13,809 nt of DNA. Source: Verrucomicrobiota bacterium. GTDB lineage: Bacteria; Verrucomicrobiota; Verrucomicrobiia; Opitutales; Coraliomargaritaceae. The position numbers and the translations under genes are program-made. The notes under the pieces were generated by a model. That model worked only from the letters and a program-made list of their open reading frames with translations. It ran no database searches and had not been told where the DNA came from. Shown in pieces: positions 6,890 through 13,809 of the stretch; within the stretch, counting starts at the first letter, position 1; the number at the start of each line of letters is the position of its first letter. The stretch lies in contig JAQCDT010000017.1 of the NCBI GenBank assembly GCA_027620575.1, positions 1-13,809 on the forward strand, in the 5' to 3' direction.

Positions 6890-8199
6890 GAATCTTTCTT
6901 TAGGCGAATCTCAAGAGAACGTCCGTGTGCATCAAGCTGTTCTAAGCGAGCAAAGGCACGAACGACGGGTGCAGCTTTCTCAATGCTTTTGGCGTTGTAG
7001 CGAACGGTGCTCGTACGACGCATGAAATCAATTAATTGAAGACCGCTGTAAAATCGTCCGGCTCTGCCTGTGGGCAAAGTGTGGCTTGGCCCGGCGGTGA
7101 AATCACCTAAGACCGTGGGTGTTAGATAGCCTTGTAATATAGCCCCAGCGGTGCGGATTTTTTTCGTCAAGGCATCGATGGCACTGTCTGCGACTTGTAG
7201 CTCTAAGTGTTCTGGTGCTACGTAGTTTGCCACTTCTGCGGCTTGGTCCATATTTGAACAAGCAACAAAGAGTGTTCGATCTTTTAAAATCTTGGCACAT
7301 TTATCGGCGTGATTAATGGACTGGAGTCCTTTTTCGGCAGCCACTTTCACACGATTGAGCAAGCTTTTACTCGTGCTGACGCAATAAAGTAATTCTTTGC
7401 CACTTCCGTGTTCGGCTTGGGCTAATAAATCCGCCGCAAGCCATTCAGGCTTAGCTTTACTATCGGCAATGATCATCAACTCACTCGGGCCAGGCAATAG
7501 ATCGATTCCAACCGTGCCAAGTACTTGGCGTTTAGCTTCCATAACAAAAGCGTTACCTGGGCCGTATATCTTATCAACAGGTTTCACCGTCTTGGTTCCG
7601 TAAGTCAAGGCACCGACTGCTTGCACGCCTCCTATTTTATAAATCTCACTGATTCCAATGATGGATAAAGTGGCTAACATGGCAGGCACAATCTCTCCAT
7701 TGGCATCAGGCGGTGTGCAGACCGCAATTTCTGGGCAGCCCGCTAATTTAGCCAAAACAGCTGTCATCACCACAGTAGAAACTAAAGGAACATTTCCACC
7801 AGGAATATATAAGCCAACCCGTTCGATTGGGTAAAAGCGTTCACCGACACGGCCGCCTTGCTGATTGGGCGCTGACCAATTCTTTGGCAGAGTCTGCTTG
7901 TGAAAATCTTTGACCTGACGAATCGCCTCACGAATGACCTTGCGGTCGGAAGCGGATAAGGATTGCTCGGATGCTTTCAGTGCTTCGGCTGAGACTTTTA
8001 AATCAGATGCTTTTAATTGAGCTTTATCGAATTTTTGAGTGTACTCGAGAACGGCACGATCCCCTTTTTTTTGAACCGCAGATAAAACTTCACTGACAAT
8101 ACTGGAAACATCTCTTGCCACTGCACCTTTATGGCAAAAGCTCTCCAATTGTTTCTTGAAGCGGCTATCATTTGAAAAAACTAAGGGTTCGGTACTCAT
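6886..8199 (-). CDS. hisD: Histidinol dehydrogenase (HisD)
   Basis: A zinc-dependent enzyme that oxidises L-histidinol to L-histidine with two NAD+, the last two steps of the pathway. The 437 residues fit the family. Clear blocks are RVGLYIPGGNVPLVSTVVM (127-145), GGVQAVGALTYGT (190-202), DKIYGPGNAFVMEAKR (209-224), DLLPGPSELMIIAD (233-246), AEHG with Gln261/His264, APEHLEL at 328-334, GDF with Asp366, PSHTLPTGRAGRF at 371-383 and LDAHGRSLE with His425. Gln261, His264, Asp366 and His425 match the zinc ligands of the E. coli enzyme. It is the first gene of the coupled his set, starting 56 bases after guaA. That gap shows no good promoter or terminator. A run of eight A followed by four G (8061-8072, read on the minus strand) near codon 44 is slippery in composition, but the frame is intact. 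Confidence 0.97.
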   Translation of the reverse strand: MSTEPLVFSNDSRFKKQLESFCHKGAVARDVSSIVSEVLSAVQKKGDRAVLEYTQKFDKAQLKASDLKVSAEALKASEQSLSASDRKVIREAIRQVKDFHKQTLPKNWSAPNQQGGRVGERFYPIERVGLYIPGGNVPLVSTVVMTAVLAKLAGCPEIAVCTPPDANGEIVPAMLATLSIIGISEIYKIGGVQAVGALTYGTKTVKPVDKIYGPGNAFVMEAKRQVLGTVGIDLLPGPSELMIIADSKAKPEWLAADLLAQAEHGSGKELLYCVSTSKSLLNRVKVAAEKGLQSINHADKCAKILKDRTLFVACSNMDQAAEVANYVAPEHLELQVADSAIDALTKKIRTAGAILQGYLTPTVLGDFTAGPSHTLPTGRAGRFYSGLQLIDFMRRTSTVRYNAKSIEKAAPVVRAFARLEQLDAHGRSLEIRLKKDS

Positions 8200-8255
8200 A
8201 AGGCTCTAGGCTAAAGGATATTTCAGTAACTTAAAGATGATTTAAAAAAATTCAA

Positions 8256-9803
8256 TTATTCCCACTCGATTGTACTCGGTGGCTTAGAACTGATATCTAA
8301 GACGACTCGGTTACAACCAGACACTTCATTGATAATGCGATTGGACACTGTACGAAGTACGTCATAAGGAACTCGTGCCCAATCGGCTGTCATAGCGTCC
8401 ACACTTTCAACGATTCGCAGAGCAATCACATTTTCGTAAGTTCGCTCATCGCCCATCACGCCTACTGTTTTCACGGGCAAGAATACACAGAAAGATTGCC
8501 AGACAGAATAATACAAATCGGCTTCCATCATTGCTTCGTGAAGAATCGCATCTGCTTTTCTAAGGACATCTAAATCTTTTTTACGGATGGGGCCCATCAC
8601 ACGAACACCTAAGCCTGGCCCTGGGAAGGGCTGTCTCCAAACGACTTCCTTGGGTAAGCCTAATTGTGATCCAAGCTCACGAACTTCGTCTTTAAATAGC
8701 TCTCTCAATGGCTCGAGTAATTTTAGCTGCATCTTCTTGGGTAAGCCCCCGACATTATGGTGGCTTTTGATTAAGGCTGCAGGGTTTCCGTCTATGGCCA
8801 CCGATTCAATCACATCTGGGTAGAGTGTACCTTGTGCGAGAAACGCATAATCGCCTGAGCGCTTCAATCGAGTCACCGCCTCATCAAAGACTTCAACAAA
8901 GGTATTTCCAATAATTTTTCGTTTTTTCTCTGGATCGGATACGCCTTTTAATCGAGATAAAAAGAGATTACTTTTTTGGGCGACACGGACATCTAAATCA
9001 AAGTGATCTTGATAAAGGCGTTTGACATTTTCTCGCTCATCGAGGCGTAAGAGACCGTTATCAACAAAGACACAGGTTAACTGCTTGCCAATTGCACGAT
9101 GAATTAATGCGGCAGCGACGGATGAATCCACTCCTCCACTCAATCCGAGAATGACTCGCTTGTCACCGACTTGCTCACGAATCGTTTCGATGGACTGCTC
9201 AATGTAACTGGACATAGACCACTCTTGTTTGCAGCCACAAATTTTAATGACATAATTTCGCAAGACTTCGATGCCTTGTTCACTGTGTGCGACCTCTGGA
9301 TGAAATTGCATTCCATAAAAATCCTTACTTGCATTTTGAATAGTTGCGTATGGCGAATTTTCCGTAGAAGCGATGGCTTCAAATCCTTTAGGTAAACGAG
9401 AAAGGCGATCGCCGTGTGAATTCCACACGCGTAAGGACTTTGGCAAACCAGCAAAGAGCTTTCCTTTTTTTGCAATCTTTAAGGTGCCGTGACCAAATTC
9501 TCTATGCGTGCTTTTGGACACTTTCCCTCCAAGCATATGTGCCATGAGTTGCTCGCCATAACAAATTCCTAAAACAGGTATCCCAAGATCAAATATTTTC
9601 TTATCGGGCTTCGGGGCACCTTTGGCCAAAACGGATGCGGGGCCTCCTGACAGAATGACACCTTTAATGCCCTCTTTTTTGAGCTGACTTGCCTTAGTTG
9701 TGTAAGGATAAATTCGAGATAATACTTTCAACTCTCGAATGCGTCGTGCAATGACCTGTGTGTACTGTGAACCGAAATCTAAAACTGCTATTGTATCCGC
9801 CAT
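8256..9803 (-). CDS. guaA: GMP synthase (glutamine-hydrolysing)
   Basis: Aminates XMP to GMP using glutamine and ATP in the cytoplasm. The 515 residues form the standard two-domain enzyme. The N-terminal amidotransferase (about 1-190) has ILSGGPASV, nucleophile Cys81 in GICYGEQLMAHMLGG, and the His168/Glu170 pair in QFHPEVAHSEQG, so its triad is complete. The ATP-pyrophosphatase domain has the P-loop LGLSGGVDSSVAAALIH (219-235). The C-terminal dimerisation domain ends in the highly typical VVLDISSKPPSTIEWE. The start MADTIAVLDFGSQYTQ matches the family, although no Shine-Dalgarno is seen before it; the leader is a T-rich stretch. It lies between the small zinc-ribbon gene and hisD on the same strand. 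AICAR released by HisF/HisH in histidine synthesis flows into IMP and so to this enzyme, a plausible reason for the neighbourhood. Confidence 0.98.
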   Translation of the reverse strand: MADTIAVLDFGSQYTQVIARRIRELKVLSRIYPYTTKASQLKKEGIKGVILSGGPASVLAKGAPKPDKKIFDLGIPVLGICYGEQLMAHMLGGKVSKSTHREFGHGTLKIAKKGKLFAGLPKSLRVWNSHGDRLSRLPKGFEAIASTENSPYATIQNASKDFYGMQFHPEVAHSEQGIEVLRNYVIKICGCKQEWSMSSYIEQSIETIREQVGDKRVILGLSGGVDSSVAAALIHRAIGKQLTCVFVDNGLLRLDERENVKRLYQDHFDLDVRVAQKSNLFLSRLKGVSDPEKKRKIIGNTFVEVFDEAVTRLKRSGDYAFLAQGTLYPDVIESVAIDGNPAALIKSHHNVGGLPKKMQLKLLEPLRELFKDEVRELGSQLGLPKEVVWRQPFPGPGLGVRVMGPIRKKDLDVLRKADAILHEAMMEADLYYSVWQSFCVFLPVKTVGVMGDERTYENVIALRIVESVDAMTADWARVPYDVLRTVSNRIINEVSGCNRVVLDISSKPPSTIEWE

Positions 9804-9828
9804 ATGATGATAAAAAAAACTAACTGTA

Positions 9829-9860
9829 GAAACAAAGCAAAACCAATCATTCAGTTTTGC
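9829..9860 (-). terminator. Weak candidate terminator after the zinc-ribbon gene
   Basis: On the minus strand, six bases after the stop of the zinc-ribbon gene, GCAAAAC (9854-9860) pairs with GTTTTGC (9837-9843) around a 10-base loop, followed by a T-rich TTTGTTTC. The 7-bp stem is AT-rich and the loop is long, so termination would be partial at best. It would separate the smc unit from guaA. Confidence 0.35.
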
Positions 9861-9866
9861 AAATAT

Positions 9867-10100
9867 TTAAAATTGGAGACGCCCGCTTTCATATCCGCAT
9901 TTCGGGCAATCACTCACTTCAACATCTTGGTTTACTGAGTAGAGATGATTGCATTTAATGCAGTAAAATGCTTTCTCAAATTGTTCTTTCTTAAAGGCTA
10001 GTTTCTCTTTGCGATCATAGTAAAACCAGAGCACCAAAAGAAATAATAAGCCTAGGACGATTAAACTAAGGGAAAAAATTTCAAAAGGAATATAAATCAC
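9867..10100 (-). CDS. Small membrane-anchored zinc-ribbon protein, function unknown
   Basis: A 77-residue protein I cannot name. Residues about 8-28 form one strongly hydrophobic segment (IFSLSLIVLGLLFLLVLWFYY), followed by a basic stretch (RKEKLAFKKEQFEK) that would place the C-terminus in the cytoplasm. The C-terminal part carries two CxxC pairs, Cys47/Cys50 and Cys65/Cys68, in YCIKCNHLYS and SDCPKCGYES: a classic zinc ribbon. The start codon is GTG at 10100. It is the only plausible start after the smc stop, because the 10 codons between have no ATG, GTG or TTG. There is no clear Shine-Dalgarno. It follows smc by 30 bases on the same strand and in the same frame, so it is probably co-transcribed with smc. 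A link to chromosome organisation is possible only by context. Composition matches its neighbours, and the domain layout argues for a real gene. Confidence 0.78.
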   Translation of the reverse strand: MIYIPFEIFSLSLIVLGLLFLLVLWFYYDRKEKLAFKKEQFEKAFYCIKCNHLYSVNQDVEVSDCPKCGYESGRLQF

Positions 10101-10130
10101 TGAAAGAAAAAAGTATTTGAAAATTAATCG

Positions 10131-13100
10131 TTAAGAAAGCGATATCATTTGCGTCTCATCATTTTTATTAAAACGCATAGAAATTAGTGTGGAGACACCC
10201 TTCTCTGGCATAGTCACACCAAACACGGTATCCGCATTCGAAATGGTTCGTTTATTATGGGTGATGATCAAAAACTGAGATTTAGAGGTAAAGTCTCTCA
10301 AGGTCTCACAAAAGCGGCCGATATTTGCATCGTCTAAGGCGGCATCAATTTCGTCGAGCACACAGAATGGACTTGGCTTAACCAAATAAATAGCGAAGAG
10401 CAAGGCAACTGCAGTCATGGTTCTTTGTCCACCAGAGAGCAGCGTAACGTTTTTCAAGCGTGTGCCTGGAGGGCGTGCAATGATATCAATGCCTGACTCA
10501 AGTGGATCTTCAGAATCAATGAGACGCAAATCTGCCGTGCCTCCACCTGATAATTTATCGTAAGTATAAATAAAGTTTTCACGCACTTGATCGAATGTTT
10601 CCTTAAACATACTGAGCGATGTGGCATTAATCTCATCGATCGATTTAACGAGAAGGTTCTTCGATTCCCAAAGATCTTGGCTTTGCTCTTTAAGGAAATC
10701 GTAACGCTCTTTAAGATCTGCATACTCTCCGATCGAATCAACATTGACTGGGCCCATACTGGTGATACGCCCCTTGCATTCATTGACTTCTGCTTCGATC
10801 GCTTCCCAATCTAAAGATGCCATCGCTTCAAGATCCTCTTCGGTCGGCTCGCTTGTTTTATTAGCACCCTTTTTCGCAGGGAGGTCAAAGTCCTCTAAGC
10901 CTTCTATGGAAAATTCCATACTTAACTCATTGCCCGCTTCCCAGTATTCTGAATGCCAATCAACTGTCGTCAGATCCAACTGATAGTCTGTTTGGATTCG
11001 CTCTTTGAGAAAGCTGATTTTTGTTCGTCGCTCGGCTAAGCTGACTTCAATTTCATTTAAAGATTTTTCAGAAGCTTTAAGTGCATTGCGCTGAGACGAT
11101 AGTCCTTCATCGGTTGAGAGGATATATAGGTCGAGCTCTTTCAATTCAGCCTTATTTGTTTCAAGTTCCGAGAGGACTGAATTTTGAGTGAGTTCAATTT
11201 CTTGTGCTTTTGCTTCGGCTACTGCGGAATCTTCTCTGTATTTTCGTATCTGCTCTTCAATGCTATTAATCTCTTGGTTTCGTCGGCTGATACGTGCTTC
11301 TAAACTATTTTTCTCACCTTGGGCACGCTCAATAGCTTCATCGGCAGACAATAAACGTTGTCGTTTTTCCGCTAACTCTAAGCGTACATTTGCCAAGGAT
11401 TCTCTCTGTGTCTCTAAATGTTGACGAACGAGTACGATGTCTTTTTCGCATTGCTCATTTTCTTCCCGCAAACGCTTGTAAGCCGTTTCTGCAGTTTCTA
11501 AATCAGCTTTTGAACGCTCAGCATTTGCTAAAAGTGTGGAATGCTCTTGATCTAAGTGCTTCAAACTAGACTCCGTTTTCTCTCTGGCTTCAACGGTGCG
11601 CTCAATTTTTTCTTTTTGTGCACGCCCATCCGACTCATAGGCAGCTGATACTTTATTGAGTTCTGTTAATGCTTCACGAAGTGATTCAACTTCGGCAGTG
11701 GCTTTATTTCGCTGGTCTTCGACTTGTTCGTATTCTTCGCGAATGGCATTGAGTTCTTTGCGATCTTCAGCAATGGCTTTTTCTAGCTCTTGAATTTCGC
11801 TTGAACGCTCGAGGACACCTGCTGATTTTTTGCCAGATTCTGCCCCACCATAAATTAAGCCACGTGCATCAATCAATTCACCATTTTTTGTCGCAACTAG
11901 TGTGAATTGGAAATTGGGATTTTCTGTCCAAAAATCAATAAATCCATCAAGCGTTTCGGCAAAATAACAGCCTTCCAAATATTTTGTAATTGTGCTCTCT
12001 AAATGCTGCTCACTGATCTGAACGATAGAACCGACCTTGACTATGTGACTTGGGATATCCATCTGATTAGCCAACTGTCGATTGCTCGCATCTATTTGCA
12101 AACAGACTCGCCCGAGTTGTTTTTCGTTGAGTTCGCGAATAATGCGAATCGATTTTTTACTGTCTTCGATATAGAGGGCATCCACAGCCATGCCTAATAA
12201 AGTCTGCAAGCCTAGCGTATATTCTTGAGGCACCCTAATCGCTTTAGAAATAATCGCCACGGAAGACTCGTTAACAATCTCTCCAAGCCCACCACTTAAA
12301 ATAGATTTCGCACCTTCGGCAAAGCCTTCGAATTTTGCCTGTAAATTTTGTAAGACATGTAAATGAGCGGTTTTTTTAGCAATGGCACGGTCCGCCTGCT
12401 GATAGCGTTCTTGCAACTGCCTAAATTCATTTAATTTACTTGTGGCGGTGTCTTGGGCCTGGGTTATCGAAATTTCTAGTTCGGACAATTTTCCAGAGTG
12501 CTCTGTTTGCTGTTTTGCAATGGCCTTAAAAGCCTCCTCGAAAACCTCAATCTCCTGTTTATAGGTAACGAGTTTTTCGATTAAATCCGCATGTTTAACC
12601 TGATAAGTTTTTATTTCTAGCTCAAAGCTAGTAGAATTGGATCTTGCTCGATTGATCGTATTTTCAATCTCAAATACTGCATTACGATTGCTGTGCAATT
12701 TTGCTTCTAGGGCATTGAGTTTTTCTTGAGACTGCACAAATTCGGTTTCTTGATTTTGGTGGTTTAGGTCGGAATCCCCCATCAAATTCAACTGCTTTTG
12801 TTTTGTCTCTGCTTCTTCTTTTGCCCGATCGAGTAATTGCGTTAATTCCGATTCAAGCGCGGCGATTTCTTTTTTAAAATTCTCAATCAAAGCTAGAGAG
12901 TCTTCGGTACGAACTGAGAATAGTTCCGATTGGTTTGAGGCATTTTCTTTTTCTGAACGCAAGTCATAGACTTTCTGCTGCTGGGCTTGAATTTTTTCAC
13001 TGACACTTTGGCGTGCTTGTTTCTTTGTCAGCAATTGTGCCTCTTGCTCGCTCAATTCATCTGTGAGCTTTTTCACGATTTCGGAAAGCTTTGCAGATTC

Positions 13101-13809
13101 GTCTAAAGAGCCCTGCATATTGGAACTGAATTCACTATAACGTTTTGCAGACAAGGCTAAATCAAGGTGTTTATACCTATGCTCTATTCTACGATAACGT
13201 AGAGCTTTACTGGCTTGTCGTTTTAATGAATTGATCTGTCGGCCAACTTCTTCAATGACATCGGTTACTCGGTTTAAATTAGTTTCTACCAAAGCAAGTT
13301 TGTTCAGTGCTTCTTTCCTTTGACTCTTATATAAAGTGATCCCAGCCGCTTCTTCAAAAATCGTTCGCCTCTCTGAAGCATTGGTCGATAAAATTTGGTC
13401 GATTTGACCTTGTAGCATAAAGGAGTATGAGACTCGACCGACTCCAGTGTTTGCGAATAAGCGTTGCACATCTTTGAGTCGAACGATCTTTCCATTAATG
13501 TAATAATCACTGCCTCCTTCACGAGTCACACGACGAGATACTTCGACTTCATTGTATGCGGTGCCTAACTCTTTTTCACAATCAGTGAAAGTGAGTATCA
13601 CTTCAGCCGTAGGCAAGCCTTTGCGTTTTTCAGTACCCTCAAAAATCACATCTTGCATAGAAGACCCTCTTAAGGCTTTTGCACTTTGCTCACCAAGAAC
13701 CCAACGAATTGCGTCCACTATGTTACTTTTTCCACATCCATTAGGTCCGACCACTGCTGTCATCCCTGGAAATAATTTCAGTACTGTTTTATCCGCAAAA
13801 CTTTTAAAC
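10131..13809 (-). CDS. smc: Chromosome partition protein SMC (N-terminus cut by window edge)
   Basis: The ATPase core of bacterial condensin, which works with ScpA/ScpB to compact and segregate the chromosome. The reading frame is open through the right edge. Upstream of an internal Met (13763) it reads FKSFADKTVLKLFPG, the usual SMC N-terminus, so only about ten residues are missing. Counting from that Met: Walker A GPNGCGKSN at 6-14; QGQIDQILSTNASERR and the FEEAAGI segment in the head; coiled coil about 155-480; hinge about 480-640 (GGLGEIVNESS to GLIYGGAESGKKSAGVLERS); return coil about 650-930; then an acidic Trp-bearing stretch about 935-1000; SMGPVN at 1002; signature LSGGQR near 1108; and Walker B VLDEIDAALDD. 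Total length, about 1235 residues, is somewhat above the usual 1150-1200, and the acidic stretch accounts for part of that. The ABC residues look intact. Confidence 0.97.
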   Translation of the reverse strand, partial: FKSFADKTVLKLFPGMTAVVGPNGCGKSNIVDAIRWVLGEQSAKALRGSSMQDVIFEGTEKRKGLPTAEVILTFTDCEKELGTAYNEVEVSRRVTREGGSDYYINGKIVRLKDVQRLFANTGVGRVSYSFMLQGQIDQILSTNASERRTIFEEAAGITLYKSQRKEALNKLALVETNLNRVTDVIEEVGRQINSLKRQASKALRYRRIEHRYKHLDLALSAKRYSEFSSNMQGSLDESAKLSEIVKKLTDELSEQEAQLLTKKQARQSVSEKIQAQQQKVYDLRSEKENASNQSELFSVRTEDSLALIENFKKEIAALESELTQLLDRAKEEAETKQKQLNLMGDSDLNHQNQETEFVQSQEKLNALEAKLHSNRNAVFEIENTINRARSNSTSFELEIKTYQVKHADLIEKLVTYKQEIEVFEEAFKAIAKQQTEHSGKLSELEISITQAQDTATSKLNEFRQLQERYQQADRAIAKKTAHLHVLQNLQAKFEGFAEGAKSILSGGLGEIVNESSVAIISKAIRVPQEYTLGLQTLLGMAVDALYIEDSKKSIRIIRELNEKQLGRVCLQIDASNRQLANQMDIPSHIVKVGSIVQISEQHLESTITKYLEGCYFAETLDGFIDFWTENPNFQFTLVATKNGELIDARGLIYGGAESGKKSAGVLERSSEIQELEKAIAEDRKELNAIREEYEQVEDQRNKATAEVESLREALTELNKVSAAYESDGRAQKEKIERTVEAREKTESSLKHLDQEHSTLLANAERSKADLETAETAYKRLREENEQCEKDIVLVRQHLETQRESLANVRLELAEKRQRLLSADEAIERAQGEKNSLEARISRRNQEINSIEEQIRKYREDSAVAEAKAQEIELTQNSVLSELETNKAELKELDLYILSTDEGLSSQRNALKASEKSLNEIEVSLAERRTKISFLKERIQTDYQLDLTTVDWHSEYWEAGNELSMEFSIEGLEDFDLPAKKGANKTSEPTEEDLEAMASLDWEAIEAEVNECKGRITSMGPVNVDSIGEYADLKERYDFLKEQSQDLWESKNLLVKSIDEINATSLSMFKETFDQVRENFIYTYDKLSGGGTADLRLIDSEDPLESGIDIIARPPGTRLKNVTLLSGGQRTMTAVALLFAIYLVKPSPFCVLDEIDAALDDANIGRFCETLRDFTSKSQFLIITHNKRTISNADTVFGVTMPEKGVSTLISMRFNKNDETQMISLS

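Noticed and set aside
8061..8072. Programmed frameshifting at the A8G4 run in hisD
   Set aside because: The hisD frame is complete and conserved on both sides; no alternative product or stimulatory structure is visible.
9140..9475. An overlapping 111-codon frame within guaA on the same strand
   Set aside because: It lies wholly inside guaA, has no family resemblance and is a shadow of the real gene.
9867..10133. Stop-codon read-through joining SMC to the zinc-ribbon protein
   Set aside because: The two are in the same frame with no stop in the 10 codons between, but TAA is an efficient stop, ten open codons are expected often by chance, and the small gene has its own GTG start.
13761..13763. 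ATG at 13763 as the start of smc
   Set aside because: The frame continues upstream with FKSFADKTVLKLFPG, the conserved SMC N-terminal segment, so this Met is internal and the real start lies beyond the window.
1..13809. Mobile elements, CRISPR arrays, defence islands, tRNA or rRNA genes, riboswitches
   Set aside because: The whole window is filled with recognisable housekeeping-type genes and gaps of about 60 bases or less; no repeats of CRISPR type, transposase motifs or tRNA-like segments were seen.

Overview
The window is a dense stretch of ordinary bacterial chromosome: eleven complete genes and one cut by the right edge, with gaps of at most about 60 bases. No RNA gene, mobile element, CRISPR array or phage gene is visible. 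Protein style suggests a Gram-negative-type bacterium of moderate GC, possibly Verrucomicrobiota (Opitutia-like). The clues are an acidic, Trp-bearing insertion in SMC, the FPGQG form of the HisH oxyanion strand, and a VC0807-type membrane protein. This placement is an impression from memory, not a search result.

Layout. On the minus strand, reading from the right edge leftwards: smc (chromosome condensation, 5' end outside the window), a 77-residue membrane-anchored zinc-ribbon protein, guaA (GMP synthase), then hisD-hisC-hisB-hisH (histidine biosynthesis) and gltA (citrate synthase). hisD/hisC overlap by 4 bases, hisC/hisB overlap by 28 bases, and hisB and hisH have good Shine-Dalgarno sites, so these four look like one translationally coupled unit. 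A weak hairpin may separate the smc unit from guaA. A VC0807-like membrane protein gene runs on the plus strand, convergent with gltA and divergent from a stand-alone coaB (coenzyme A synthesis). coaB is followed by a soluble PAS histidine kinase. At the left edge tpx (thiol peroxidase) converges on the kinase gene.

How the genes fit together. HisH is the glutaminase partner of HisF; their reaction releases AICAR, which re-enters purine synthesis and can reach GMP through GuaA, so guaA next to the his genes makes metabolic sense. hisG, hisI/E, hisA and hisF are not here and must lie elsewhere.

I found no clearly new multi-gene system. Two enzyme-level oddities deserve a second look. HisH keeps its nucleophilic Cys but has lost the His and Glu of the glutaminase triad, while GuaA in the same window keeps all three. 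Tpx keeps its peroxidatic Cys but has Ala where the resolving Cys normally sits.
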